This document shows positions 22,756 through 33,687 of a DNA stretch of 64,000 nucleotides, one piece after another. A program made the position numbers and the translations under genes. The notes beneath the pieces were generated by a model. The model was not told where the DNA came from. It searched no databases and saw only the letters and a program-made list of their open reading frames with translations. Position 1 is the first letter of the stretch. Each line of letters begins with the position of its first letter. This stretch comes from Panax quinquefolius (taxonomy: Eukaryota > Streptophyta > Magnoliopsida > Apiales > Araliaceae). The stretch covers positions 116,720,043 to 116,784,042 of the forward strand of contig CM035152.1 of assembly GCA_020205615.1 (NCBI GenBank), given 5' to 3'.

Positions 22756-23850
22756 TTATAAACCTTAGGTAAGTGTACCTTAGGCTATAACCTTAAAGAA
22801 GAAAGATGAAAACAACGAGGAATAAACTTGAATAAAAGTTTAAGTAATAAAAAATGAATTAAAAAACTTCACAAAAAAGTTTGTATATATATATATATAT
22901 ATATATATGAATTTTGGAAAATTTATAAAGGGAAAAATGTAAATATAAATAAGAAAAGATTCCAAGAAGAATCTTGAAGCGTTATAAAAGATGAGATTCA
23001 AGAGTTACCTGACTCCAATAATAAAGATAAAGAGAAAATGATAAATAGACAATGTCTATAAGATAAAAAGCGTAAATGAAATCGCGTTGTTACATGATTG
23101 AAGAGAAAAGTGAGAAGATCGTAGGACGATCATTGGGTAAAAAAAAGGGGGTCGTAATGTAAAACGATTGTTATCAGAATGATTTATGAAGTAACATATA
23201 ATCTATTAAACGAATCGAAAGTTATAGCTTGATGCTATAAAAAAAATGTACTATGAGATAGTACGAGGAAAGAGTTGAAAGTGATGAGATACGAAATAAA
23301 GAAAATTCATAATGAGCAAAGAGAAAATTAGGATTTTATGGGATTTCAACTGAGGACTCATGTGATAGTTGAGTTGTAGAAACCTTTGTATGGGCTGGGA
23401 TTTTGTGCTTGGTTTAACAACCACTTAGTCTATTACATTGATAATTGTTGGAATGTTGATATCACGCTATCAATATATGTATGGTGATAAGGTTATTCTT
23501 TTCTCATATTTATATATGATAGTAGAGAATATTAAGTTTAGGTGCGAGTTCTTAAAACTCATGCTTATGGTAAGCTTGTGACTCATGATCTTATGGTATG
23601 TTTTGAGCCCCAAAGCGTATGGACAGTCCATGATTTGTTCTTGGACTACGTATTGTTAGGACAAGTTTCTAAACTCATATTATTGTGGAAAGTTCCTAAA
23701 CACATAATGTGTGGTAAGTTTGATGAACTATACTAGGGTATAGGAATGTTGTAGAATGGGAACTAATTATTTTCATTGTATTATGCATTAAGAGTGTTAG
23801 AAATAGATAGAATGGTGAAATAGTGATATAATGGAGAAAGTTAAAGTTGA
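22756..23850 (+). other. AT-rich leader-like region without recognisable genes
   Basis: Probably the untranslated leader and a decayed gag-proximal region of element C. There is one (TA)n tract at about 22881-22908. A 64-codon frame at 23542-23736 contains repeated phrases (CTTATGGTAAGCTTGTGACTC) but resembles nothing I know. The border with the CACTA sequence to the right is not defined. Confidence 0.4.
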
Positions 23851-24122
23851 TAAAGGAAATGCATCACAAGAATGATGACGAGGATTTTCAGACTCCAGAG
23901 CAGCGACGTCGACCCCGCCGGATGATTTTCCTCCTACTGGTGGTATTACTAGATTAGGTTGATATTTTGTATAACAGTAATTTAGATGTTTTCTAAAACA
24001 TTTTTAAATTATTGCAATTTAGCTTGTTTCTTTGTAAATCAATGTATTTTACTTTAGTTTTGTAAATAATTGAAGTTACTTTTATTCTTTGTAGTTTTAA
24101 AGTTATATCATTGTAGTTTAAC

Positions 24123-24158
24123 AACTAATACAAAATCATAAATAGAAAACACTTAAAA
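24123..24158 (+). repeat. Left terminal inverted repeat of inner CACTA
   Basis: AACTAATACAAAATCATAAA and onward pairs with the reverse complement of 29672-29707 with about eight mismatches. The canonical CACTA start is mutated to AACTA. Confidence 0.7.
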
Positions 24159-24229
24159 GATGACGTTTTTATAAAAAAAACATTGTGGTATTTTTTTACA
24201 ACATTTTTTAACAAAACGTTGTAGATACA
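24158..24229. repeat. Left subterminal repeats of inner CACTA
   Basis: Words GACGTTTTT, ACATTGTGG, ACAACATTTT and AAAACGTTGTAG match those near the right end. Such clusters bind the element's transposase or TNPA-like protein in known CACTA systems. Confidence 0.65.
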
Positions 24230-24231
24230 TA

Positions 24232-24486
24232 CTCCCTCCGTCCCAAATTAATTGCTCAGTTTTAACTTTTTAAAATCAAATTGACCATTTTTAAAACTAA
24301 TCTTTTTACTATTTTTGCTAAAATATAGGTGAAGAGATCATAACCAAAAGAAAGTATATACAATTTATTACTAACCCCAATTTTTATAATTTTAGAAATA
24401 TATTTATATATGCTTAATTATTAATTCTAAAAATAGTCAATTTGACTTAAAAAAGTCAAAACTGAGCAATTAATTTGTTTTTGTCC
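24232..24486. mobile_element. Stowaway-like MITE, about 255 bp
   Basis: It starts CTCCCTCCGTCCCAAATTAA directly after a TA. The segment AAATTAATTGCTCAGTTTT near the left end is the reverse complement of a segment near the right end (AACTGAGCAATTAATTTG), with continued pairing inward. The outermost right end is replaced by TTTTTGTCCC. It is a Tc1/mariner-derived miniature element inserted in, or carried by, the inner CACTA. Confidence 0.7.
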
Positions 24487-25189
24487 CTTCTTCTTTGATT
24501 TCAGTTATGAATTGTGGTCCAATTCATTTTCAGATGTGTATTGGTTTTAAAATTATTTTATGTACTAAAATTTTAATGGATAAATGACTAATTTTTGTTG
24601 TTCTTATCAATTAATTAATACTCCTACTTTGAGTTCATGTATTTTTTATTTGATTGGATTTTGAAAATAAGTAAAAGAAAGTTTTTTTTTAGACAAAGCT
24701 ATCTTTTGATTTCCAGATTGTTTGAGCTTTTGAAGGTTATTTATATTCTTGTCATATTTACGAGTATACTTGACTGTTATAGGTTAATGCTCTTATAGGT
24801 TTCAGAATCTGCTACAATTGATTTCATGACTGAATATGTTGTTTGTGAATTTGCATTGGGTTTAAATTTTTCAATCCATATTATATTAAATCTCTCATGT
24901 TATGTACTATCTATCTGTAAATCTATCATACTACAACCTCATTCTTTTTTTGTTTAAAGTAATATGTAATATACTCTGTAGTTGACAACATGAGTGTTAG
25001 TTCTTGTAGTCTTGCGAGAGACTAGCAATAAAATTATGTCATGATTTACATTTCCGTATTACCAATCAGATATATGCTTCCTTGTACATTTTGTTCATTT
25101 TTGCTGGAGGAATGTCAGTTCTTTTGGATCGGAACTAAAATTTTGCATTTGCTTAATATCTTTAATTTAATATTATAATTGTGCAACAG

Positions 25190-25496
25190 GTAGATGCTCA
25201 TATTCAACAACTTGATCAACATATGAAAAAATTTAACCAAGAGCTTCAACGTGGTATGTTTCTTTTAGCTTCAAAACTTTTGTCATTCTACATAGAACAT
25301 GTTGATGGGTACACTTGGCTAGACTTGTTGTATTTCTGTTTCAGAAAGTTGCCTTTTCTCTTCTAAGGATTCGTCTAATTTTAAATCTGATTTGGGCAGA
25401 AAGGGATAACAGTGCTGCAACTGGATCGCCTACTTCAACTCTTGATGGTAGTGTGAAACCTGGAAGGAGTGAAAGTGGTAGAGGAGGTTGTAAGAA
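25190..25496 (+). pseudogene. ING: Captured fragment of a plant ING-type (inhibitor of growth) gene, two exons
   Basis: Exon 25190-25253 follows a CAACAG acceptor and ends before GTATGT. Exon 25400-25496 follows GGGCAG and ends before GTAACT. In phase they give VDAHIQQLDQHMKKFNQEL, then RERDNSAATGSPTSTLDG and a Gly/Arg/Lys-rich end. This is the coiled N-terminal histone-tail-binding region and linker of plant ING1/ING2-like proteins. Those proteins read H3K4me3 through a C-terminal PHD finger and join histone acetyltransferase or deacetylase complexes. The PHD finger and the start of the gene are absent, so this is a captured internal piece. The expected GRGGRKK reads GRGGCKK. Confidence 0.75.
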
Positions 25497-25770
25497 GTAA
25501 CTACCTATCCTTGTTCTGGACTTCTTCAATTTTCACTTCTAGATATATTTATATTTCGAATCTATAAGTTGAGGCTTGTGATCCTAGTGATTTATTTATT
25601 TATTAATTGTTGTAGTTATTTTTTTCCCTTTAAGTAAGTTGCTTTATATTTTAAACTTATAAGGGAAAACGTCTGAACTGATGGGAGGTGGTTGCCTTTC
25701 ATAAAAGAGAAAAGGAGTAACAAAGGGCATGACTACTCGGGATTTTTAGAAGTCACTTTTTAATCTATAT

Positions 25771-25976
25771 AATACTCCTCAAACACCACCAAGATCTCCT
25801 AGCCCTGATTTATATAAAGAAGAGTCTCCAGGTAGATAATCTAATGGTCTTATATATTTTGTATAGGTTATTCCTTTTATTTCCTTGTAGTATTTGGTAA
25901 GACAAACTAACATTACAAATTCTGATTTAATTTTACAGAAGTTGTGTTCACTATCCAGCGCAATCATCTCAAGTTG
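25771..25976 (+). pseudogene. Captured exon pair from an unrecognised gene
   Basis: Exon about 25771-25831 reads TPQTPPRSPSPDLYKEESP and ends before GTAGAT. Exon 25939-25976 follows TTACAG, reads EVVFTIQRNHLKL and ends before GTAAGC. The phase is continuous across the 107-bp intron. I do not recognise the parent; the Pro/Ser-rich stretch suggests a disordered part of a nuclear or signalling protein. A further 31-bp candidate exon lies at 26190-26220 (CCAG before, GTAATG after). These pieces lie between the ING and coatomer fragments and may be from a fourth source gene. Confidence 0.45.
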
Positions 25977-26349
25977 GTAAGCCAATTATCTTGTAAAAAA
26001 TAGTTGAAGAAAGACTTTTTCAACTGTTTACCCATGGATTATCTTACTTGCTCAGTTTCATAACCAACTGCCTTTTGTAGTTCATTGCTAGCTGAAGTAT
26101 CTGCATCCATGTATACACCATCACACAAGCCTACCTTGTCCTTCTAGGCCACAAAACTCACTAACATGCAGCTAATATTTTGCTGCCAGAGAACACATCT
26201 GCAGAAGTTTACAAGAGAAGGTAATGAGCTTGTTATCAAAAACCAATTATAGGTTCATTTTGTTCTCCTTTCACTTGGCATTTGAAATAGGCAAGTAGAA
26301 TGTCAATAGATACTACATTTTATTAATTTCTTGAAAGATACTACATTTT

Positions 26350-26638
26350 CTTGGAATTGAGGGACCAAAAACCTCTGATCCAAGCAAATACATAAGGTAT
26401 ATCTATAACCGAGTGATACTTGGGAATGCAACTGTTCGAGCCAGTGCCGTAAGAACATTGGCTAAGTTTGGTGCCATGGTTGATTCACTGAAGGTAAATT
26501 TGTTTCTTTTTTTTTCTCTCTTTATAACATCAATTTAGGTTTGGTTATAAGCTACTAACAGAGATGATGTGTTATATTGTGTTGCAGCCTCGCATTTTTA
26601 TTTTGTTGAGACGCTGTCTCTATGACAGTGATGATGAG
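26350..26638 (+). pseudogene. COPG: Captured fragment of coatomer gamma subunit gene (COPG), two exons
   Basis: Exon about 26350-26493 reads [20 protein letters not shown] and continues through [15 protein letters not shown] to SLK before GTAAAT. Exon 26588-26638 follows TTGCAG and reads PRIFILLRRCLYDSDDE before GTCAGT. This is the adaptin-like HEAT-repeat trunk of the gamma subunit of COPI, the coat that drives Golgi-to-ER vesicle transport. The parent protein is near 880 residues and only about 65 are kept. No stop interrupts the two exons. The fragment sits in the same orientation as its neighbours within the CACTA element. Confidence 0.85.
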
Positions 26639-27174
26639 GTCAGTTGTATTTTTATTTAAAGTCTATAGTTTATGATTCTTATACACTGTAGTGATATTTT
26701 ATACTTGTTTAGAAGTTGGAGCATAAATTAGGTCTTCTAGTTTGTTTTCCTTGTTCATTGTGGTTTATTATTTTCACATTCACAAGCTTATCATTTGAAG
26801 GTGGAATTCTCAATTGAAGGCTATGCTAAATTGGTATTATTGTCTTAAATTTTTCTTGTTCGAATTAGCTACGTCATAAACTTTTCTTCCGTTCTACTTT
26901 AAAGGCATTTTATCCACAGGGTTGTTGATTGGTTTTCTATTTAAACCTTTGAAGGGATTAAATTTTGAGTTTTGCCATAACCTGTGCCTTACATTTTATG
27001 ACACCGACACTTTTGGACCAAAGTTAGAGCCTGCTTTTGCAATGAGGAATTCATATTCTAAAATGTACTTGTTTGTGACTGTAGGATCATCTTCTGTAAT
27101 TTTTTTCTGTCTTGACTTAAATTGTACTTCTCCCATAATTGTTTCATCTTAGTTTATAATCACATGGATTATAG

Positions 27175-27817
27175 GTTACCCTTCTTTGTCGGGGTCCTGG
27201 AGATTCATCTCAAAATGAATCAGCAGCTACAGTTGGCATAATTAAGGTTCTAACTTTGAGTTAGTTATTCTAATCCAATTCTTCTGTCTTGCATATTTTT
27301 CTAACAAATTGATGGCATGCAGTCATTAATTGGACACTTTGATCTGGATCCGAATCGTGTTTTTGACATTGTAAGTTACCCCTTCATTATAGTCATCTAA
27401 TATAACTAGGACTTGTCAGAACAAAAAAATTGGTTTATAGTTCACTCATAGTAAACATTTTTTTAGGGGTGTGTTGAAATAAAATTTGTCTTGGTAGTGT
27501 TTCTGACTTGTGTTTGAGCCTGTAGGTTCTGGAGTGTTTTGAACTTCAGCCTGATAATGTTGTCTTCTTGGATCTGATTCCTATATTTCCCAAGGTTTGG
27601 ATATACACACAAGCACATATTGTATTGTTCATGCTTAATGGACGCATTTCTTTTACTAATTCTTGGCCTTTTTTTTGCAGTCCCGTGCTTCTCAAATACT
27701 TGGGTTTAAGTTTCAATATTATCAGCGTATGGAAGTTAATAGTACTATACCGTTTGGACTCTACCAGCTTACTGCTCTACTGGTTAAAAGGGACTTCATT
27801 GATCTTGATAGCATTAT
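27175..27817 (+). pseudogene. THO2: Captured fragment of THO complex subunit 2 gene (THO2), four exons
   Basis: Exons 27175-27246, 27323-27370, 27526-27594 and 27681-27817 each have AG/GT borders and join in phase without a stop. They read VTLLCRGPGDSSQNESAATV, then SLIGHFDLDPNRVFDI, then VLECFELQPDNVVFLDLIPI and then SRASQILGFKFQYYQRMEVN onward to FIDLDSI. This matches the N-terminal third of plant THO2, the scaffold of the THO/TREX complex that couples transcription to mRNA export and small-RNA production. About 108 of some 1800 residues are kept. The exon-intron layout is retained, so capture was at DNA level rather than from cDNA. Confidence 0.88.
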
Positions 27818-29160
27818 GTGAGTATTTTGTGTATTCTAGACTTGCAATGTGCCTAAAGTGTCAATTTGGTTCATGTCTGGGAATGTAAATTAAAAAAATT
27901 ACCTACTAACACCTCACATAGTCTTGGATTTCTGGTAGACTCTTGAATTTCATATTTTAAAACGTTTCAGAAATTACATTTGTACCATTTTTGATGATTT
28001 GTCATTGCGGTCTTAAACTATATACAATGAAGCACGTTTCTTGTCTTTCGGTCTCAGTCAGTAGATCTAATATCACTGCCATATTCTTAAACTATATACA
28101 ATGATTTTGTTATTTTTTAACTCCACCTTGGATCTGTGACTTATGTGAGACAAAAACATTATTCTGTGTATGGTTGCAGATGGTTGCTACTGTCATGAAT
28201 TAGATAGGTTGCTCTGCTTGCTGATGGTTGAACTTGCTTCTATCCTGTATTTCTAATGGATCTGTTCAGTTGCAATTGTGATGTTTATTTTTGATCAGAT
28301 AAGTGGTTTTCTATTCTGCCTTGTAGCTTTTTCACGTGGTTTCTCCTTTTATTTTAGTCATCCTCTACATGGTGGGCTATCCTAGCTGACTTCTGCCATA
28401 GAACATTGCTGGAATTGTGAAACAATACTAATATTTCTTTGGGCTTGTGGTGCTGCAGTAGCTAATGATCCATGGTCTGTTTTACTGTCATAATCTTGCT
28501 GTGTTGCTTTCTTCTTTACCTGCAAGGTATTACTGCTATTGCTTTTGCTATCCTATATGCAACTGTACACATGCTATTCTGAGGCTCAGCTACCATAAAT
28601 GTTGTTTTGATGACTTGCTTTAATTTTCAGATTGGAATATTTCAAAATTTGGTGATGGGATTATCAGTTTCCTTTTAGCTGTTTAAGCTTTGTGTGCCTA
28701 GCTGTATATGATGGTGATTGTAAGAAGCTTGGCATACTAGCAGTCCACAGTTACCAGTTTTAGCTCAGCAATAACTGACAGTATATGATGGTGTACCCTT
28801 AGAAAGTGCCTTGAGTTAACGGTGGATATGTACAGGGTTAGATGAATGTACGTATTTTGGAAGAACCTAGGCTTTTTTGCACATGCTTAGGTAGTAGCTT
28901 AATTTTATAGATAGTTTGGTTTATTTTGTGGATGCATGTAATCAAATTCACAATTCAATATAGTAGTAATTTATATTGAAAAGTAAATTTGAGATGCATA
29001 TATGGATAGTTTGGTATATATTTTATGGATGTAGTAATTTGAAACGGTAAACGAATGGTATTATTGGGATGTATTTTGAATGGTTGATACATTTTGGCTT
29101 TAAATTTAAATGAGAATTTAGACCTTTTAGCTATATATCATGGCATTAGCAGATTGCAAG
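27818..29160 (+). other. Non-coding interior of inner CACTA
   Basis: No exon is recognised. The left part may be the following THO2 intron (the donor is GTGAGT at 27818). The part from about 28800 onward, with ATGTACGTATTTTGGAAGAACC and TGGATGCATGTAATCAAATTC, looks like the 3' untranslated end of a CACTA transposase gene, which would be the element's own sequence. Confidence 0.4.
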
Positions 29161-29194
29161 TGCACTGGTAATATAGGTGAATCACAACTTTTTT

Positions 29195-29694
29195 TTTTCA
29201 AGTCAATCTACAACATTTTAAAAATGTTGTATATTTGTATAAATAAATGACACCTTCTAAACGTTGTATAAATTTTTTTTAAACTTTGTCTGTTGCTTTC
29301 TATGGTCGATATTTAAAAACAGTTGTTATATGCATGTATTACAACATTTTTAAGTCACACTACAACGTTTTAAAAACGTTATATAAATTTGTCTAAATAG
29401 ATGACACATTCTAAACGTTGTGCAAATGTGCGCCTAAACGTTGTCTGATATATTAAACTGTAACATTTTAAGCCAGAAAACGTTGTGGAATCATACCTTC
29501 TACAACGTTTTCAAGAATCTACTAATTTATGGAAAACAAATCTACAACGTTTTTTTTCTTAAAAAACGTTGTATAATGTGTCTAACTACAAAGTTTTAAA
29601 AACATTGTATAAGGGTATCAAATAGATGACACCCTTAACCACGACGTTTTTCTGATAGAAACCACAACGTTTTTTACGCGTTATCTATTTACTG
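29195..29694. repeat. Right subterminal repeats of inner CACTA
   Basis: About a dozen words of the type ACAACGTTTT or AAACGTTGTA in both orientations, with variants ACAACATTTT and ATGTTGTA. They are spaced roughly 30-60 bp apart and several form small palindromes. This density next to a TIR is typical of CACTA elements. Confidence 0.75.
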
Positions 29695-29707
29695 TTTTGT
29701 AGTAGTG
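29672..29707 (-). repeat. Right terminal inverted repeat of inner CACTA
   Basis: It ends in TTTTGTAGTAGTG and is followed by AAC. It pairs with 24123-24158. Confidence 0.75.
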
Positions 29708-31410
29708 AACGTAAACGTGTATATATATTGTTCTTCAAAGTAGTCACGTTGTGTTGATTAACATATAAGTTTTTGGATGTAGTGAATGATTAATTACTGT
29801 ATGTATTGTTGGGATAAAGCATGTTACAGGTACAAAAATGGGGTTTAAAATCCTGAAAACTGTAAAAATAAAAATAATATTTTAAATATATATATTTCCG
29901 ATGGAATAAGGTAATTCCGACGGAACTTCCGTCGTTGATAAGAAAATAAATGTATTTAAAAAATCCTCTATTTCCAACGAAATAGTCCTTACTATTCAAA
30001 GGAATCTTAAATCATGTGACAGAATTACATTTTACCAAATCATTCATGTAGCCTACACGTGTCCCCTTATTTTCGAAGGTCTAAATCCGTCGGCAATAAT
30101 CCGTCAAAATTAACCAATCTACCCTCGACAGAATTGTCGACGGACTAATCTCCGACGAGGTTAAATTCGACAAAATTTTCAGTCAAAATTCTCCCTTTTT
30201 CTTGTAGTGATATATATTTATTTAAGAATAAAATTGTTGTAGAATAATAAGTTACCATTATGAACAAACATTGCTAAATAAAATTTACATTTTCGAGCAA
30301 AGTTTGTAATATATTAATTCCTTTAAAAGGTTTGATTAATGCGCTGAAGGAATTTTATAAAGAATAAAAATTTTCATAAAATACTATAACATTAATTATA
30401 GTAGACAATTGTATGGTTTGTATTTATTTATTATTTTTAAGAAAATGTTGTAATCATTCCAATACCAATAGTAAGTTAATTTACGAAATTCAATTTTTTT
30501 TTTATAAACTACATATATAAAACAAATAAAATATTAAAAATAATGCTATTTATAAAATAAACCTATGTTTTACCTTCCATAGAAAAACTAAAATACTACA
30601 CTAAAAAAATTATGTCTCTTTATAAGTTAATAAGTTAATTATTACGATTATATATTTTAGTATAGCTATATTAGAATAATTTTGTTGTTCTCCATCTTAA
30701 TATTTTAGTTTGTAGATAAATATGATATAATAGTAGAATAATTTGTTACTATATCATATATCATTGCTAAATATATTAACAATGATCCATATATAATTTA
30801 ATTTAGGCTCGTGAGAATTAATATTATTAAATGACTTATATAAGAAATATATTTTAGTTCATGGATAATTATGATATAAAAGTAGAATAATTTGTTACTA
30901 TAAGAATTAAAATAATAATTTACTCTAAAAATGTTAAAATCATAAATAGTATTTTGGTTCTACATAAATTCTAGGTTTAAAAAGTATTTTAATAGTAGTT
31001 AATAAAATAAAATCAAGAGATTTTAAAAAGTATTTTAGTATGAATTAAATTCTAGTCCTATACCGAAGAACAAGAACCAAAAAACTTAGTTTTACCTTAT
31101 TATATATGTACTAGCTAAGCAGCTAAGCACCCAGTGCAAAGTACAGGTAGGCTTTTTAAATAAAATATTTAACTTTTTTTTGACATATAATTATTTTAAA
31201 TTTCTTGAGTATTATATATATGTTTTATTTTAATTTTATAAATTAATCAACAGGATAATTATAAACTTGGCTCAAAAATTGAATAAATATATCAGTTATA
31301 ATTGTCGTTGACTCACAATTAAGTGTCAACAGTAATGTGGATTTAGTTATTTTAGTTTTTTTATTATTATTATTATTATTTATATTATTATTTGGTATTA
31401 TTATAGTTTG

Positions 31411-31647
31411 TATTTTTTATGTTCCATAAAAAGAATCTCCTAGAACTAAAAAGATAAAAAAATTATTTTGCAAAAAGGTTTAACTTTTTTTTATTGAAGA
31501 TGGTATAAATGACTTAATATCTTAAAAGTTAACAATATAATTGTACTATTACTTCTATTACTAAATTAAGTTCATTATCTTTGTGGATAAATATGGATTT
31601 TGTCTTTATTGTAAATGAGATTTATTGTGTGCAACGGAGGGAGTAAC
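31411..31647. mobile_element. Possible Stowaway-like MITE remnant
   Basis: The right end GTTGTGTGCAACGGAGGGAGTA-like sequence (31626-31647) contains CGGAGGGAGTA, the usual MITE terminus. A degenerate partner GTTCCATAAAAAGAATCTCCT lies near 31420. The pairing is weak. Confidence 0.4.
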
Positions 31648-32339
31648 ATTCTTCTTTATGTTGTTTTGATCAATTTGGTAGTTAATTTTTTGTTTTTGGA
31701 GCAATGTATTGTTAGTATTACAAGCTTAATAATCTAATCAGTGCGAGACATGTGCTAGTTTGCGAAAAATACATGTTTAACTTAGATAACATCATTTTTA
31801 AAATACTATTTGTCTTGTCGGCAATTGAGATATTCCGGCCAATTTTAGGCTGAATTTGAATTTGGGGGCTACATTATATGTAATTAGACATTTTATGTAG
31901 TAAATTGTAAGCCCAAATTTTTTAGGGGCCCACTTTTTACATTTTATAGACTTCTTTTTTTTTTTGGTTTAGGTTTTTATTTATTGGATATATTTTTTTC
32001 TACTTAGGACAAGTATATGGGATGGTATTTTAATTAACTTATGGTCCAAAGAAATGAGACTGATTCAATCATTAAATTTGAATGAGACTTTATAAAAGTC
32101 GTATCCTTAATTTCTGCTATGTCAAATTCTAATTGTTCAGCGACCAATGAAAGAGATTGGATTTGATTATAATATAATGGGTGGACAGGTGGTAATGAAT
32201 ATGTTGAAAATTGTAATGCTGACTTTATTGAATGGTTTTTTTTCCACCACGTCAAAACCAAAAATATCTCTTTTTGAAGTTTTGTATTTTAAAACATGAG
32301 AATGATTAATTGGGGATTAACATGTTTATTTTTATATAT

Positions 32340-33600
32340 TTTGCTATTTTTTAGGGTTTTTAATATTGAATCTTATTATATCTTTGTGATTGATTTACGT
32401 TCATAGTTATAGTTAGAGAATTCTGTAAAAAAAATCTAATTAGTTCATTTCATTATTCAATTTTAAGTTGAGCAAGCTATCCTGACCATTTTATAATTAC
32501 AATTACAAATTTGAGTTTAATGGCTTGAAGTAATTAAACACAGCTGGAGGGATTGAAAACTTTCAAATTTAGGTTCCTTCTGCATTAAGTAAGCATTAAT
32601 TCCGTTTTTAACATTAATTCCGTTTTATAGTTAGCTGCAGAAGAAGTTGTGGCACGGAAGTTAGATGGGAAAGAAGTAAGTTTGTGGGTGTTAATTTGAA
32701 GGAGTTTTTCACATTAATTCCGTTTAGATAGCTGCAGAAGATGTTGTGGCACGGAAGTTAGATGGGAAAGAACTAAGTTTGTGCTTGTTAATTTGAAGGA
32801 GTCCGGAAATGGACTACAATGACAACAATTAAACTTTTACTTTCCAATTGCAGTTACGAGACATAATATGCTTAAATGACAATGTGAACATTTTCATTCA
32901 CATAGTTGACACTTATGCTCAATTTTGTTTGCCCAATTCTGAGTCATGTGCTAGTCACGTGTTTTGAAATTTTTCAGAACATGAGAATGAGCAACTGATG
33001 AGCAGTTGGTGATGTTATTATGTGTACTTCTATATGTTGTGTTATTTTTTAGGGTTTTTAGTTTTGAATCTTTTATGTCTTTATTTGTGATTGATTTACG
33101 TTAATGGTTATAGTTATAAAAATCTCTTAGTTCATTATTCAATTTTAAGTTGAGCAAGCTATCCTGACCATTTTATAGTTTAAAATAAAAATTTGAGTTT
33201 AATATAACGGCCACAAGTAAACACAGATAGAGGGATTGAAGACTTTCAAATTTAGGCTCCTTCTCCATTAATTAAGCATACTTGTCGTACAAGATAAGTG
33301 CAGAAGAAGTTGAGGAACGGAATATAGATGGGAAAAAACTACGTTTGTGCTTGTTAATTTGAAGTACTCCGGCAATGGTTGACATTTTCCTGCAATTGTT
33401 GCGAGTCTCGCAACCTCTATAGTTGGCACTGGCTGAAGTACACATGTTCTTTCAAGTTGCTAGCAAATTTCAAGAATATATTTATTGAAACATAATATGC
33501 TTAAATGACAATTTGAAAATTTTAATTCCCATATGGGCACTTATGCTCAATTTTGTTTGCCCATTTCGATTCATGTGCTAGTCACGTGTTTTTTTAATGG
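32340..33600. repeat. Two diverged copies of a roughly 0.6-kb segment
   Basis: TTTTTTAGGGTTTTTA, then TTCAATTTTAAGTTGAGCAAGCTATCCTGACC, later CATAATATGCTTAAATGACAAT and ATGTGCTAGTCACGTGTTTT occur in the same order at 32345-32965 and 33044-33593. Within the first copy a 95-bp piece starting GCTGCAGAAGAAGTTGTGGCACGG (32635 and about 32731) is itself doubled. The origin is unknown. Confidence 0.7.
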
Positions 33601-33687
33601 AATATAATTTTCTTTTACCTACATAATTTTATTGAGGCTATGATTATCTTTTGACTATATATAAAAAAGAATAACATGCACTGACAC

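Larger units (their letters stand above)
17300..23850 (+). mobile_element. Element C: Tekay/Del-like PPT-LTR-PBS arrangement
   Basis: The left side (to 17478) ends in TTTCGATGACGAAATTC followed by a polypurine tract, the typical end of a Tekay/Del internal region. Then comes an LTR from 17479 to 22734. Right of it is a tRNA-Met-type PBS and AT-rich leader-like sequence. An LTR with internal sequence on both sides is expected from a tandem element or a recombinant. No gag or pol frame is recognisable on either side. Confidence 0.65.
24123..29707 (+). mobile_element. Inner non-autonomous CACTA element with captured gene fragments (Pack-CACTA), 5585 bp
   Basis: The right TIR is TTTTGTAGTAGTG (29695-29707), the complement of CACTACTACAAAA. 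The left end is AACTAATACAAAA at 24123. Over the first 36 bases the two ends match at about 28 positions when one is reverse-complemented. Both sides are flanked by AAC (24120-24122 and 29708-29710), the 3-bp duplication expected of CACTA. Subterminal ACAACGTTTT words occur at both ends. The interior has no transposase. It holds exons of three known genes and one unknown, all on the plus strand with introns kept. The first base of the left TIR (A for C) suggests age. Confidence 0.8.
23850..30209 (+). mobile_element. Outer CACTA element, 3' part, split by an inner CACTA element
   Basis: The right terminus CCCTTTTTCTTGTAGTG (30193-30209) is the reverse complement of CACTACAAGAAAAAGGG, a typical plant CACTA TIR. 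It is preceded by subterminal CCGACGGA/TCCGTCGG words (29895-30165). On the left, 23865-23945 reads as the acidic, Arg/Pro-rich end of a gene followed by an AT-rich 3' UTR-like stretch, perhaps the end of a transposase gene. No left TIR is seen, so the 5' part is missing or unrecognised. The left border is approximate. Confidence 0.5.
30210..33682. other. AT-rich intergenic DNA with decayed repeats
   Basis: No gene is seen. It holds a probable Stowaway-like remnant at about 31411-31647 and a duplicated segment at 32340-33600. A (TTA)n-like run lies at about 31361-31396. The short ORF at 32034-32261 has no recognisable motif. Confidence 0.5.

Noticed and set aside
27568..27888. 106-codon continuous plus-strand frame
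   Set aside because: It reads through an intron in a different frame from THO2; the spliced THO2 exons explain the region better.
29790..29999. Minus-strand 69-codon frame
   Set aside because: It overlaps the AT-rich subterminal region of the outer CACTA element and has no recognisable feature.
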